From the NCBI GenBank assembly GCA_963703385.1, contig OY969816.1:2356001-2420000 (forward strand): 64,000 nucleotides of DNA, given 5' to 3'. A program made the translations under genes and the position numbers. The notes beneath the pieces are model-generated. The model had not been told where the DNA came from. It worked only from the letters and a program-made list of their open reading frames with translations, and searched no databases. Origin of the DNA: Rhodoblastus sp963703385 (lineage in GTDB: Bacteria > Pseudomonadota > Alphaproteobacteria > Rhizobiales > Beijerinckiaceae). Each line of letters starts with the position of its first letter. Position 1 is the stretch's first letter. Shown here one piece after another: positions 50,713-61,114 of the stretch.

Positions 50713-53665
50713 TTAAAGTCCGATGCCCCGGCCTCTGCCGAGGTCGATGCCATGGCTGAAGGCGAGTTCCAGGCCGAGCCGGCGGCCCGATTCGAATCGC
50801 GATGCCGAGGTCTCGCTTGCGGTTGGCGAGGATCGGATTCCAGTTGCGGATCGCGTTCGAGGCTTTTCGCCATGTCGCCCATCGCCGAGCGCGTGGCCTT
50901 GTAGCCGGACATGTCGCCCGCCTGATACTGGCGCTGGCTGGTTTGGTCGAGTTTCTGCCAGCGCTCCACGAAGCGGTCGGCGCGGCGGCTGCGGATCGGT
51001 GCGCAGTTCGGTTTCGAGCTGGAGCGCGCGGATGGCGCGGTTGACGTGGCCCGCCAGCGGCTTCGCGGGCGAGTTCCGGGTTCTTCTTGTAGGCGGCTTC
51101 GGCGTCGTGCGAGCCATAGGGCCGCACCTCCTCGAAGACCTTGCGGGCCTGCTGCAATTCCTTCACCTGCTCCGGGCTGGCCTTGCCGCCCCGCTCCTGC
51201 GTCTCGAAGATCGCGTCCACGGCGCGGGCATGGCGGACGAGCGCCTTGGTCCGGGCGCGGCGCAGCGCCGTCTTCCGGGTCTTCCGCCGCCTTCCTTTCC
51301 GGCGCTTCCCGTTCCGGCCTCCGCCCGTTCCGGCCCGGCCCGCTCGGCGGGCAGGCGCAGGCCGTCGAACATGCCGCGCACTTTCTCCGGCACGATCTTC
51401 CGCACGATCTCGGCCACGCGCTCGCGGAAAGTGATCCCGCGCCGCTCGGCATAGTCTCTGCGCCGGATCGAGCCGCTCGTAATCCGACGCCATATCCTTC
51501 GCCCGGTCGCGCGACAGGGTGCGGGCAAGCCGGTCCTGGCTGGCGAAGTCGTCATGGCCATAATGCAGGTCCATGCCGTCGCGATGGCGCGACAGGGCGA
51601 CATAGCTGCCGTGGGCGTCCATGCCCGGCGTCGCCAGAACATGGGCGCGGTCCACGGTCATGCCTTGCGCCTTGTGGATGGTCGCGGCATAGCCGTGGTC
51701 GATGCGGTCGTAATCCTTGAGGTCGAACGAGACGCTGCGGCCGTCGTCGGTGCGCACGGACATGGATGCTGCGCTGACCTGCTCGATGGTCCCGAGCGTG
51801 CCGTTCTTGACGCCAAGGCCGCGCTCGTTTTGCAGGAACATGATGCGGTCCCCGCTGGCGAAGCTGCGCTCGCCGCGTTCGACCGTGAGGCGCACGTCCT
51901 CGCCCAGATCGCCGGCGGCCCGCATCCGCTCGCGCGCGGCCTCGTTGAGCGCGCGAACCTCATCATTCGTATGGGTGAGGATGATGCGGCTCTTGTCCGG
52001 CGGCCCCTGCCGCTCGCGGTCCCAGCGTTCGATCAGATTTTCGCGCGCCTCTTCGCGTGATGCGGCCTCATGCACCATGCCGTGGCGGTCATAGGCATGG
52101 ATCGCATCGCCGGTTCGGCCGGTCGCCAGATCGCGCGTGGCGTCGCGCTGCCAATCCTCCTGCTGGCGGCGCACCTCGCCGATCTCCGCGCCGCCGTGGC
52201 GCTCAAAGATCGAGCGGAACGCCGCGCCCGCCTCGATCGATTGCAACTGTTGCGGATCGCCGACCAGCACCACCTTGGCGCCGGCTTCCGCCGCATGGGA
52301 CAGCACGCGCTCCAACTGGCGGGTGCCGACCATGCCCGCCTCGTCGATCACCAGAACATCGCGCGCAGTGAGTACGTCGCGGGCCTGTCCCCAGCCATGT
52401 TCCATGCTGGCGATGGTGCGCGACGCGATGCCCGATCCGCTTTCCAGATTTTCGGCCGCGATGCCGGACAGCGCCACGCCCCGGACCTCGTAGCCCGCCG
52501 CTTCCCAGGCTTCGCGCGCCACGCCCAGCATCGCGCTTTTTCCCGTTCCGGCATAACCGACCACGACGCCGAGATCGCGCCCGTCCGTGACATGCGCCAG
52601 CGCGTCGGCCTGCTCTCCCGAAAGGACAAGACCGCGCGCTTCCGCGCGCGCCAGCGCCGCTTCGCGATCCGCATCATGCACCTCATGGCGTTCCCGTTCC
52701 GCCATGAGTTCGGCGGCGCGGTGCAGGCGCTGTTCGGTTTCGATCATCTCTCTTGTGGTGAAGCGATCCTCGCCGCGTCCGTCCTTGCCCAATTCGGCCA
52801 GATCGGGCGCGCCGCGCATAGCGCCCATCACGGCGTTGAACTGTTCGATGCCGTCGCTGTGCCGGTGCGCGAACCTCGCCATGTCGCGGCGCGTGAAGGT
52901 CGATTGCTGATGCGTGATGGCGTCGAGCGCCAGGGCGGGATCGGCGATGATCCGCGCGCCGTTATTGCGCGCGATCTCGCGGTGCATCTCCGCGCGGTCG
53001 GCGGCCTCGATCCCTTCGCCCTCGATGCGCTGCGCGGGCGCGCCGATCTGGCTCTGCGGCTCCAGCGCGATGCCCTGCGCCTCAAGGCTGCGATGGTCGA
53101 TGCGCGCGTCGATGTCGAGTTCCGCCAGCCGCTCATTGGCCAACTCCGCCCAGCGTTCGCGCCAGCGTTCGACCATCTCGGTGCGGTTCCACTCCCGCAC
53201 CTTTTGGCCGAATCCGCTTTCATCCACCGCTCGCATGGTCAGCATGACATGGGCGTGGGGCTTGGGCGTCCCGTCCTCAACCACATCCCAATGTACATTG
53301 AGGTCGGCGATCATGCCCCGGTCTACGAATTCGGCCTGCACGAAGTCGCGGGCGAGTTCGATGCCGTGGCGCTCCGTCATCTCGCGCGGAAGAGCGAATT
53401 CGACCTCGCGGGCCAGCTGCGCGTCGTGCCTCGCCTCGAACGCTTCGACATCGTTCCACAGCCGTTCGCGGTCGCGCCACGTCTCCGGCGCATTCTCCGG
53501 CAGCATGATCTCGGAATGGACAACGTCGCGCTTGGCAGAGAAATCGTGACTGCGCTCAAGCCGATCGTCGCGCAGCCGGGAGGCCGAGCGGTAGGCGGCG
53601 GACGCCACCGCGCTGGAGCCGGATTTGCGGCCAATGACCTTGACGTGAAGATGATAGATCGCCAT
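50713..53665 (-). pseudogene. traA: TraA-type relaxase/helicase (MOBQ, Ti-plasmid TraA-like), 3' third frameshifted
   Basis: The N-terminal MobA/MobL relaxase opens MAIYHLHVKVIGRKSGSSAV with the metal site KPHAHVMLTMR. The helicase part has a Walker A site VVGYAGTGKSAML, then VLVIDEAGMVGTRQLERVL and YAATIHKAQGMTVDRAHVL. From about 51460 down, the TraA C-terminus is spread over three frames (ERRGITFRERVAEIV; AGHVNRAIRALQLETELRTD; GDMSGYKATRSAMGDMAKSL; GRRLGLELAFSHGID), needing at least five single-base shifts, and ends at the family stop at 50713. ATG 53665 fits family starts. It would nick oriT and unwind DNA for transfer; as written it lacks its C-terminus. Confidence 0.88.
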
Positions 53666-53696
53666 CGCGACCAGATCATCTACATGGGCGAAGCGC

Positions 53697-53747
53697 ACGT
53701 CGGAACGACGTATAAGCGCGCCCTCCCTCGAAAAATTCTCGGGAGGG
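53697..53747. other. Candidate MOBQ-type oriT
   Basis: ACGTCG-GAA-CGACGT (53697-53711) is a perfect 6-bp inverted repeat followed at once by ATAAGCGCGCCCT, closely like the nic region of Ti-plasmid and RSF1010-type origins (TATAxxxGCGCCCT). A second perfect inverted repeat CCCTCCC (53721-53727) / GGGAGGG (53741-53747) follows. By analogy nicking would fall about 53720/53721. It lies between divergent traA and traC, where rhizobial plasmids carry oriT. Confidence 0.75.
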
Positions 53748-53838
53748 ACTACGCCGTCCCCAACTGTCCCGGCAAGCCTACAGCATTCCGGCAGGCGCTC
53801 AACTATCATCACTCTATCAACATCTTATGGAGGACATG

Positions 53839-54166
53839 ATGCGCAAGCCACGGGACTTCGATGCGGAACTGAAGGCGCTGGAGGACAAGGCGCGAGATCC
53901 TGAAAAACCGAAAGGTGCAGCAGCTTGGCGAGCTAGTGATCGCAACCGGAGCCGACGCTCTCAGCGCCGACGAACTGGCGGGCGCGCTGATCGTGCTGGC
54001 CGAAACTAAGGATGCCGGAAAGAGGGAGGCGTGGGCGAAGCGCGGGGCCGCGTTCTTTCAGGGCCGGTCGCGGCGAACTGCATCGGCGCCTGACCGCGAC
54101 ACAGGCCGCGCTCCGGCGCGACCAAGCGGCGCGCAACCGCCATCAGGCGGCGCGGGCGCGGCATGA
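53839..54166 (+). pseudogene. traC: TraC-like conjugal transfer protein, one frameshift
   Basis: MRKPRDFDAELKALEDKARD begins after GGAGGACATG. Near 53903 an extra C shifts the frame; removing it gives LKNRKVQQLGELVIATGADA then LSADELAGALIVLAE, the TraC of Ti-plasmid-type Dtr regions. It is an accessory protein of the relaxosome. Its stop lies 1 bp before the likely traD start. Confidence 0.75.
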
Positions 54167-54167
54167 C

Positions 54168-54422
54168 ATGCGCGCCTGGCAGGTCGAGCGCCGCAAGCGC
54201 ACGCGGCTTCTCATCGAACTCGGCGGCCTCGTCGTCAAGGCCGGTATCGTGGACCTGACCGGCGACCACCGCGCCATGATCTACGGCGGGCTGCTCTGGA
54301 TGGCCGAAAAGCTCCAGAGCGCTCAGGGCGAACACGCGCGCGACGTCTGGATAAAACTGGGGAAGATGGCGTTCGAGACGGAACAGAAAGAAGAAGCGCC
54401 CACCATCTCGCAGGATCAGTAA
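54168..54422 (+). CDS. traD: TraD-like conjugal transfer protein
   Basis: An 84-residue protein: MRAWQVERRKRTRLLIELGG then LVVKAGIVDLTGDHRAMIYG then GLLWMAEKL, typical of small TraD proteins encoded after TraC. The frame is open further upstream inside traC, so a longer N-terminus is possible. The next expected gene, traG (coupling protein), is absent: an IS66 element lies there. Confidence 0.8.
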   Translation: MRAWQVERRKRTRLLIELGGLVVKAGIVDLTGDHRAMIYGGLLWMAEKLQSAQGEHARDVWIKLGKMAFETEQKEEAPTISQDQ

Positions 54423-54644
54423 GATCGGGCGTGACCGTTAGCGGGCGGCGCGGAGACCTCAATTATCGCAGCGCCGCCCGCCATCGCGCGGCTTTCGGCC
54501 AGCGCAAATGCGTATGGAACACGCTAAGAGCCTTTTCTGATTGGGGTCGGAGAAGTCAATCCGTTCCTGTTTGATTGGTATCCATCCGGCGTAGCACGCA
54601 GGTCGGCCGGAATGAGCGCGATCGGCTCGCCGACGTGCACGGTT
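54423..54644. other. Gap with no gene, left edge of the IS66 element
   Basis: 222 bp. GTAGCACGCAG near 54596 resembles, with gaps, the GTTAGCTGCGCAG at the other side (57052, read inward), so the left inverted repeat probably starts here. I found no clear 8-bp target duplication. Confidence 0.4.
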
Positions 54645-56257
54645 TCAGGCCGCCTGATCGGATTGTGCCGGGGCTTGGGGCTTCCAGTTCCACGGGGTCA
54701 GCTCATCCAGCCGATGCGCAGGGTGGCCGGCGATGCGGGAGAGGACGTCAGCCAGCCAAGCCTGAGGATCGACGCCATTCATTTTGCACGTGATGATGAG
54801 GCTGTACATCACCGCGGCGCGATCACCGCCGCGATCTGAACCGCAGAACAGCCACGATTTTCTTCCCAAAGCGATGCCGCGCAGGCCTCGTTCGGCGGCG
54901 TTGTTCGAGAGGCAAACGCGCCCATCCTCAAGAAACAGCGTGAAGGCCGGCCAACGCTTGAGAATGTAATTGATCGCCTTGGCCAGATCGTGTCCGCGCG
55001 AGAATTTGGCGAACTGCTCGCGCAGATAGACCTGGAGATTCTCGACCAACGGCCGGCTCAGCTGTTGTCGAACGGCCAGGCGCTCCGCGGCGCTCTTGCC
55101 GTTGATGCCCTGCTCGATCTCGAACAGCGCGTCGATGCGGCGCACGACTTCGATCGCGATGGGCGACAGCGGAATCTCCTTCTTGCCGGCGGCCTTGCGC
55201 CGCGCGTTCTCCTCGATGTCGGCCATGATGAAGAACGGCCGCCGCGCATGCACCCAACACGCCGCCTCCTTGATCGGACCGGGCTTTCGGTCGGACTGAT
55301 AAAGCTTGCCGTAGCCGTCAAAGGCGTCCGCCTGGAAGATTCCGGAATAGTCCGGCCAGATGCGCCTGCGGATGTTCGCCCCGGCGATTGCGCGAGTAAT
55401 AGAACATCGCCGCCGGCGGCCCCGCGCCGCCGAAGGGCTTGTCGTCGCGCACGTAGACCCAACATCGCCCGGTGTCGGTTTTGCCCTCGGCCAGAACGGG
55501 CACGGTGGTGTCGTCGCCATGCAGCCGCTCGGCCGCCATCACATGCGCCTCCACCAGGCGAAGGATCGGATTGAGCGCCGCGCAGACCGATCCCACGGCG
55601 TCCGCCATGGTCGACAGCGCGATCGGCACGCCTTCCAGGGCGTAGCGTTCGGCCTGACGGTTCAAAGGCTGGTGCTGGCCGAACTTTTCGAACACGATCA
55701 TCGCCAGCAGGCTCGGCCCCGCCCATCCCCTTGGGATGACGTGGAACGGCGCGGGCGCCTGCGTGATCTTCTCGCAATCGCGGCACGTAAACTTTTCACG
55801 CACCGTCTCGACCACCTTCCACTGACGGGGCTGCGACTCCAGCGTCCGCGTCACGTCCTCGCCGAGCTTGCGCAGCCTTTTGCCGCCGCAGCACGCGCAC
55901 GCCGTCGGCGGCTTCGATCACCACGCGTTCGCGCGGAAGATGGTCGGGGAACGTATTGCGGTCGGGACGTTTGCGCGTAAATCCGCGCACGTTGGTCGCC
56001 AGGGCGACCGCTTTTTCCGCCGCCAGTTCGTCTTGCGTGGCGGTGGCCTCCGCCTCTTCGAACGCCAGCGCCAACTGATCAATCAGGCGCTCCGAGCGCT
56101 CCGAACGTTGTCCATAAATCTGGCGCTCCAGCTTGGCGATCCGCAGCTTCTGCTGCGCGATCAGCGCCGTGTCTTCCGAGGCTTTCGCCCGCGCCACCGC
56201 CAACTCCGCTTTCAGCGCGGCGTTTTCTTCGGCAAGGGCGAGGCGGGCGGCGTCCAT
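54645..56257 (-). pseudogene. IS66-family transposase TnpC, two frameshifts
   Basis: Joined across shifts near 55880 and 55360 it is a complete IS66 transposase: leucine-zipper N-terminus (AALKAELAVARAKASEDTAL; IAKLERQIYGQRSERSERL), zinc-finger DUF (FTCRDCEKITQAPAPFHVI), DDE core (ERLHGDDTTVPVL; ADAFDGYGKLY; LEDGRVCLSNNAAERGLRG) and the C-terminal IS66 tail (WLADVLSRIAGHPAHRLDEL). As written it is not translatable in one frame. Confidence 0.9.
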
Positions 56258-56329
56258 GACACAGAGTGAATCATAAATCGCGCGATTCGAGGCGCCCCAA
56301 AATGCGTTCAACCCAAGATTTTTTCGCCC

Positions 56330-56677
56330 TTATCCGGCGCTGGTCGGCCGCCAGGTCAATTGCGGATTTCGCCAGTCGACCCCCTCAAGCATGCAGGCCA
56401 TCTGAGAAGCCGAGATCGAAACGACGCCGTCTTTCGCTGAAGGCCAGATGAACTTTCCTCGGTCCAATCTCTTAGCGTAAAGCGATAGCCCGACGCCGTC
56501 ATGCCAAAGAATTTTCGCCAGATCGCCGCGACGACCCCTGAAGATGTACAGGTCGCCGGCATGGGGATCACGCTTCAACTGCTCCTGAACCTGAAGCGCC
56601 AAACCCTGCATGCCCCGGCGCATGTCCGTGTGACCCATCGCGATCCAGACGCGGCATCCCGAGGGTATCGGGATCAT
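56330..56677 (-). CDS. IS66 accessory protein TnpB
   Basis: A 115-residue protein with the IS66 Orf2 signature: MIPIPSGCRVWIAMGHTDMR then DLYIFRGRRGDLAKILWHDG then GLSLYAKRLDRGKFIWP. It overlaps tnpA by 4 bp (ATGA). Needed for transposition of IS66 elements. Confidence 0.95.
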   Translation of the reverse strand: MIPIPSGCRVWIAMGHTDMRRGMQGLALQVQEQLKRDPHAGDLYIFRGRRGDLAKILWHDGVGLSLYAKRLDRGKFIWPSAKDGVVSISASQMACMLEGVDWRNPQLTWRPTSAG

Positions 56678-57039
56678 GGCCGCAACGCCTTCAAGGCCGC
56701 CGCAATCGCCGACGACGGCGCGCCAGCGTGGATCCGCACACGCGCCTCCTTCAGTTCCACCTCGATCACGGCGGAAGCCGAGTTCGATGATGTCGACGAG
56801 GAAGGCGCCGCTGGCGCCGGCTCAATGACAACGGGCGCAAATCCGCAGGCGTCCGCTTCAGCAGCCTGGCGCATCTCCCGGCGCCATTTGAAGACAAGGC
56901 TGGTGCAAACGTCCTCGCGACGCGCCACTTCCGCGATCACCGCCCCGGGTTCAGAAATGGCCGCGAGAATCCGCGCCCGGTCTTCGTCGCTCCACCGCCG
57001 GCGGCGCTCGGCGCCCGAAATCACCGTCATTCGTCCCAT
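56674..57039 (-). CDS. IS66 accessory protein TnpA
   Basis: A 121-residue helix-turn-helix protein: RRRRWSDEDRARILAAISEP then GAVIAEVARREDVCTSLVFK WRREM, the IS66 Orf1 pattern, with an Ala/Ser linker. The start may be M1 or the ATG three codons later. Confidence 0.92.
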   Translation of the reverse strand: MGRMTVISGAERRRRWSDEDRARILAAISEPGAVIAEVARREDVCTSLVFKWRREMRQAAEADACGFAPVVIEPAPAAPSSSTSSNSASAVIEVELKEARVRIHAGAPSSAIAAALKALRP

Positions 57040-57342
57040 GCTGCGCAGCTAACCTCGCTCATAAAGCCGATTTAGCTGCGAAGCATCGCGCTTGACCTCA
57101 TTTTCCGCAAGGCGCGTCACGCCGGAGGGAGACTTTGATTGCTCCGGTTGGCAAACATCTCGTCCACGTAGGTCACGCGCTTCTTTTTGCGGTCGGCGCG
57201 AGGCCGCCGCATGATGGGATCGGGAATCCGAAATCCTCGACCCGCCGAGCCTCCGGCGCATAAATTGAAGCGCCTAGGTTTCGGCGCGTCGTCACCGGCT
57301 CATATGGGCGGATTCCGATCGTAGGCGGAAGGGCCAGTTTAG
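57040..57342. other. Relic sequence between IS66 and IS701
   Basis: About 300 bp. The minus strand codes a 32-residue fragment ending KKRVTYVDEMFANRSNQS at 57134, in a context of broken frames; I do not recognise it. The IS66 right end is probably near 57052 (GCTGCGCAGCTAAC). Nothing else is supported. Confidence 0.4.
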
Positions 57343-58804
57343 CATTACAGTTGCGCGTTTAGCGGGCTTCTGAACTCACTGGGTCACCATGATTCGTCAT
57401 GGAGGCGCGGGATGTCGGGAGCTTCGATCGAGACGACGCTGGAGTTGTGGGCGTCGTCGCTGCGGGATGTGAAGAGTCGGATGCGGCCGCTCTTTACGCA
57501 AGCGCGAGTGGCGTGGTCTGCGGAGAATTTCCTCGACGGGTTGCTTGGCGATGAACGGCGCAAGACGGGCTGGATGCGAGCCGAAGCGGCGGGCGATCCG
57601 GGGCCTTGGCGGCAACAGGCGATCCTTGGTCGCGGACGCTGGGACGCCGACGCGTTGCGCGACATCGTGCGCGATTATGCTCTGGAGGCGCTGGCCGACG
57701 AAGATGCGGTTCTCGTCGTCGACGAGACGGGGTTTTTGAAACAGGGCAAGTCGTCCTGCGGCGTCGCACGGCAATATACGGGTTCGGCGGGCAAGATCAC
57801 GAACTGCCAGATCGGCGTTTTCGCCTGCTATGTCGGATCGCACGGTCATGCCTTTATCGACCGCGAATTGTATCTGCCCAAAAGCTGGACGGACGATCCG
57901 GCGCGCATGGCCAAGGCGCATGTTCCGCAAGAGATCATCGACAGCGCCTCGGGCGGCTTTGCGACCAAGCCGGCGTTGGCGCGAGCCATGATCGAGCGCG
58001 CCATTGCGGCAGAAGTTCCATTCTCCTTCGTCGCCGCTGACAGCGTTTACGGCGTCGGCGACATGGAGATGACGCTGCGCCGCGCCGGCAAGGGCTATGT
58101 GCTCGGCGTCAAAAGCAATCAGCCGTTTCATTCCTGGGGCAAGGCGCCGCAGGTCTCGGGAACGGCCAAGGACATCGCCGACGCTCTGCCGGCCTCCGCG
58201 TGGCGGCGCCTTTCGGCGGGCGCGGGAACCAAGGGCGAGCGCTTGCATGACTGGGTCTATCTCGAACTCGCCGATCTCGACGCTGGCGAATACAAGGAGG
58301 CTCTCGCGGGGCAAGCATGGACGCGCGGACTTTTGATCCGCCGCAAAATCACTGACGGCGATCTTGCCTTCTTCACGACATGGGCGCCGATCGGAACGAC
58401 GATCGAGAGGCTGGCCAAAATCGAGGGGCATCGTTGGGCGATCGAAGACAGTTTCGAGACGACGAAGAATGAACTCGGCCTCGATCATAACGAGACGCGC
58501 TCCTGGCACGGATGGCGTCGCCATGTGTCACTGGTCATGCTGGCCTTCGCCATGATGGCAGCGATCCGGATTCACGCCAATGCCGTCGCGCCGCCCCCAA
58601 AAACGATGCGGCGCAGAGCGAGTATCGCGCGCCGTTTGACGGCAAAAGCGCCCTGATCCGTTGGTCGATCCAGGAAATCCGCCGCATAGCCACGCGCTTG
58701 GCGAGAAGACGCATACGACCAGACTTCGTCATCGCCTGGTCGCTTTGGCGACGCGCCCACCAGGCTCATGCAAAACGCGCTCATATCAAATCGCAACTGT
58801 AATG
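57343..58804 (+). mobile_element. IS701-family insertion sequence with exact ends
   Basis: Terminal inverted repeats are CATTACAGTTGCG (57343-57355) and CGCAACTGTAATG (58792-58804), 13 bp and perfect. The element is flanked by a 4-bp direct repeat TTAG (57339-57342 and 58805-58808), which fits the YTAR target duplication known for IS701. Total 1462 bp. It contains one transposase gene. Confidence 0.92.
57412..58802 (+). pseudogene. IS701-family DDE transposase, one frameshift near the C-terminus
   Basis: The frame from ATG 57412 is intact through the catalytic core: AVLVVDETGFLKQGKSSCGV (first Asp), FVAADSVYGVGDMEMTLRR (second Asp) and GHRWAIEDSFETTKNELGLD (Glu region). Near 58597, in a CCCCCAAAAA run, one base shift moves the last ~65 residues (FDGKSALIRWSIQEIRRI; RRIRPDFVIAWSLWRRAHQA) to another frame ending at 58802. 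The homopolymer context makes a sequencing indel likely; otherwise a recent mutation. Confidence 0.88.
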
Positions 58805-58899
58805 TTAGGTACGATTGCGGCCAATCGCAGAAGGACGGCCCGGCGTAGAGTAGGAGTGTGGCGCGGTGGCGTTAGGCTGAGCATGTCTGTTTCCGCCCC

Positions 58900-60685
58900 T
58901 TTCGTCTGGCGGTGCCTTAGTGGCTCAGCCGTAGCTCCGTTTCCACACCCCCCTCATCGAACCGGACATGCAGATTTCCCGCATCCGGCTCTCGGACAAG
59001 ACCTCACGCCTTCGTCCACGGCCCGTCGCGCCCAAGCCGGGACAGGCGTACGAGTTCGAATTGCTCGTAGAGTTGCGAGAGTGGATAGCTCCCGCCCTTT
59101 CTTCGCCTGACATTGTGCTTGAAGCGCAACCACCGGCGCAACCGCATCGCCGCGTAGGTGTCGAGCGCCCGATACGCCTTGCTGAAGGCGCCTACGCTGA
59201 AGTAGTTCGCCCATCCGCGCAGCGTGCGGTTCAACTTGCCCACCAGCTTTGTGGTCTCTTGCCATGTGCATGATCGGACGGTCAGCGCGTGGACTTTCTC
59301 GACCGCGCGCTGGATGCTCTTCTTTGATGGCCGGTGGCCGATACGAGCTTGGCCGGTCCTCGTCGAATACATCCGCCCGAACGTGTATCCTAGGAAGTCG
59401 AACTCCCCTTCTGGCACTTTACAAATGCGTGTCTTTTCCTCATTCACCGTCAGCTTCAGCTTGCTCATGACCTCGCGCATCCGTTGCAAGGCGTCTTCGG
59501 CCTTGCCCCTTCTGCACAGGATCACGAGGTCGTCGGCGTAGGTCACGAGGCGAGAGCCGAGGCTTCGCTCCAGCCCGAACATCTTCCAGGCCAGCACAAA
59601 CCGCCGCATGTATATATTCGCCAGCAGCGGTGAGATGGGTGAGCCCTGCGGAATGCCGCGCCGTTTATCCCGCGCCTCCGTCGTGCGCGTCTTCCGTCCT
59701 CGATCGTCGGTTTCTTCGACGGGGCAATCCAGCCACATCCTGATCAGATGAAGCACGCGCCGATCAACGATCCGGCGCGATACCGACTTCAAAAGCTCGG
59801 CATGCGGAATGCTCCCGAAGTAGTCCGCGAGGTCGGCGTCCACCACTTCCGGATGGCCGCGGAACAACAGCTCCTCCACCTCGACCACCGCCTGTTGGGC
59901 GTTTCGCCCGGGACGGTAGGCGTACAATTCCGGTGGAAGGTCGGCTTCAAAGATCGGTTCCAGCACCAGCATCGCTGCTGTCATGCAGACTCGATCCCGC
60001 AGGGTTGAGATGCCCAGCGGCCGGAGTTTGCCGTTGGCCTTCGGTATGAACACACGTCTGATAGGAGCCGGTTGGTAAGCCTCCTGCCTGAGCGCAAGCG
60101 CCAGTTCAGCCAACCATCGATCAACCCCATACGCCTCGACATCCGCGAAGTCCTGACCGTCCACGCCCGGCGCGCCCTTGTTGGAGCGGCACTGGGCATA
60201 GGCGTGCGCCAGAATATCCTCGCGGCTGAGCTTGTCGTACAGGGCGTAGAAGCGATAGCCGGCTTCTGCCTTCGCTTTCGCGTGCAACGCCATCTGCAAT
60301 TTCTGAACACTTTTCGGAGTTGATAGGTTTCCCAATCTCCAGGTCCTTCATCGCTTGCTGCGTCTGTCTTGAACTGAGGTCCCTTCCCTCTCCCGGCGTT
60401 ACCCGGCTTCAGCGGTACTACGAACCTCTCCGTCACCCCACAGTGCCCGGCCTGTCCCTCGCGGGCGTCCGGTTGGTCATCCCTGACCACGCCGTGGGGC
60501 TTCCCGTGTTGCGTACGCTTTCTTTGTGTGCGTGCTGCCGTCAGTACCCCGGTGCAGCGACTGGACGTCGACTTCGCTCATCTCATCCAGTCGTATCAGC
60601 CTTCCCCGATCTGGCAGTCGGGTCGGCCTGCACATCGTCCTTTTCGAGGCTTGCTCGACGTTCACTCGCGTTGCGGCCCGCACAC
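58900..60685 (-). mobile_element. Group II intron (approximate ends)
   Basis: Domain V is clear at 58959-58991 on the minus strand: GAGCCGGATGCGGGAAATCT then GCATGTCCGGTTC, 12 nt after the stop of the reverse transcriptase. A domain VI-like stem follows. The 5' end is probably GTGTGCGGG (around 60685) or GTGCGGG two bases inside, followed by about 350 nt of domain I-like structured sequence before the protein gene. Ends need exon comparison. Confidence 0.8.
59004..60335 (-). CDS. ltrA: Group II intron reverse transcriptase/maturase
   Basis: A 443-residue protein with RT motifs in order: IPKANGKLRPLGISTLRDRV, YRPGRNAQQAVVEV, GIPQGSPISPLLANIYM, LVTYADDLVIL (catalytic YADD) and EFDFLGYTFG, then a GIIM maturase domain (TKLVGKLNRTLRGWANYFS). 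It ends soon after, without the H-N-H endonuclease domain, as in En-minus introns. It splices the intron and copies it into new sites. The frame is intact. Confidence 0.95.
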   Translation of the reverse strand: MGNLSTPKSVQKLQMALHAKAKAEAGYRFYALYDKLSREDILAHAYAQCRSNKGAPGVDGQDFADVEAYGVDRWLAELALALRQEAYQPAPIRRVFIPKANGKLRPLGISTLRDRVCMTAAMLVLEPIFEADLPPELYAYRPGRNAQQAVVEVEELLFRGHPEVVDADLADYFGSIPHAELLKSVSRRIVDRRVLHLIRMWLDCPVEETDDRGRKTRTTEARDKRRGIPQGSPISPLLANIYMRRFVLAWKMFGLERSLGSRLVTYADDLVILCRRGKAEDALQRMREVMSKLKLTVNEEKTRICKVPEGEFDFLGYTFGRMYSTRTGQARIGHRPSKKSIQRAVEKVHALTVRSCTWQETTKLVGKLNRTLRGWANYFSVGAFSKAYRALDTYAAMRLRRWLRFKHNVRRRKGGSYPLSQLYEQFELVRLSRLGRDGPWTKA

Positions 60686-60850
60686 TCGCGCCGTCACCTA
60701 TAAGCGACAGCTATCCGGGGGCTTCAGACATTTCGTTGCCTCCATGTCTGCTCCGGTTGCTTCCGGCTGGAGCGGGTCGCCGGGTGGGGCTTGCACCCAC
60801 TGGAAAGCGCCGCCTTTTCACGGCGCACGCCAAAGGCGGGGATGTCGGGA
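60686..60850. other. 5' flank of the group II intron, no gene seen
   Basis: 165 bp of exon-side sequence. It contains inverted pairs GGGTG/CACCC and GCGCCG/CGGCGC around 60782-60826. I do not recognise a gene. Confidence 0.35.
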
Positions 60851-61057
60851 TCATTTCGAGTGGGCGGAAAGCCAGGCCTCAGCCTCTTCCAACGAAAAGG
60901 AATACTCGTGGTCGGGGACGTCAGAACGCATCCTCGAGCCCTCGGCTACGTTCTTAATGTAAAAGCGGCCATGGCCCTTGCCATGTCCCACCTTCTCCAG
61001 ATGAAAACCCTTGCGCTCGGCCAAGTGATTGACGCGCTTCTCGTCTGCGTTGCTCAC
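60851..61057 (-). CDS. Small hypothetical protein
   Basis: A 68-residue protein from a GTG start at 61057 with AGGAGCAATATC in front: SNADEKRVNHLAERKGFHLE then KVGHGKGHGRFYIKN then YSFSLEEAEAWLSAH. It is a compact charged alpha/beta sequence without cysteines. The family is not recognised, though the layout suggests a small nucleic-acid or regulatory protein. Confidence 0.65.
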   Translation of the reverse strand: MSNADEKRVNHLAERKGFHLEKVGHGKGHGRFYIKNVAEGSRMRSDVPDHEYSFSLEEAEAWLSAHSK

Positions 61058-61114
61058 GATATTGCTCCTGTTGAACCCTCCGACCCCCATTCAGGTCGTC
61101 GCCGTCGTCAACGA

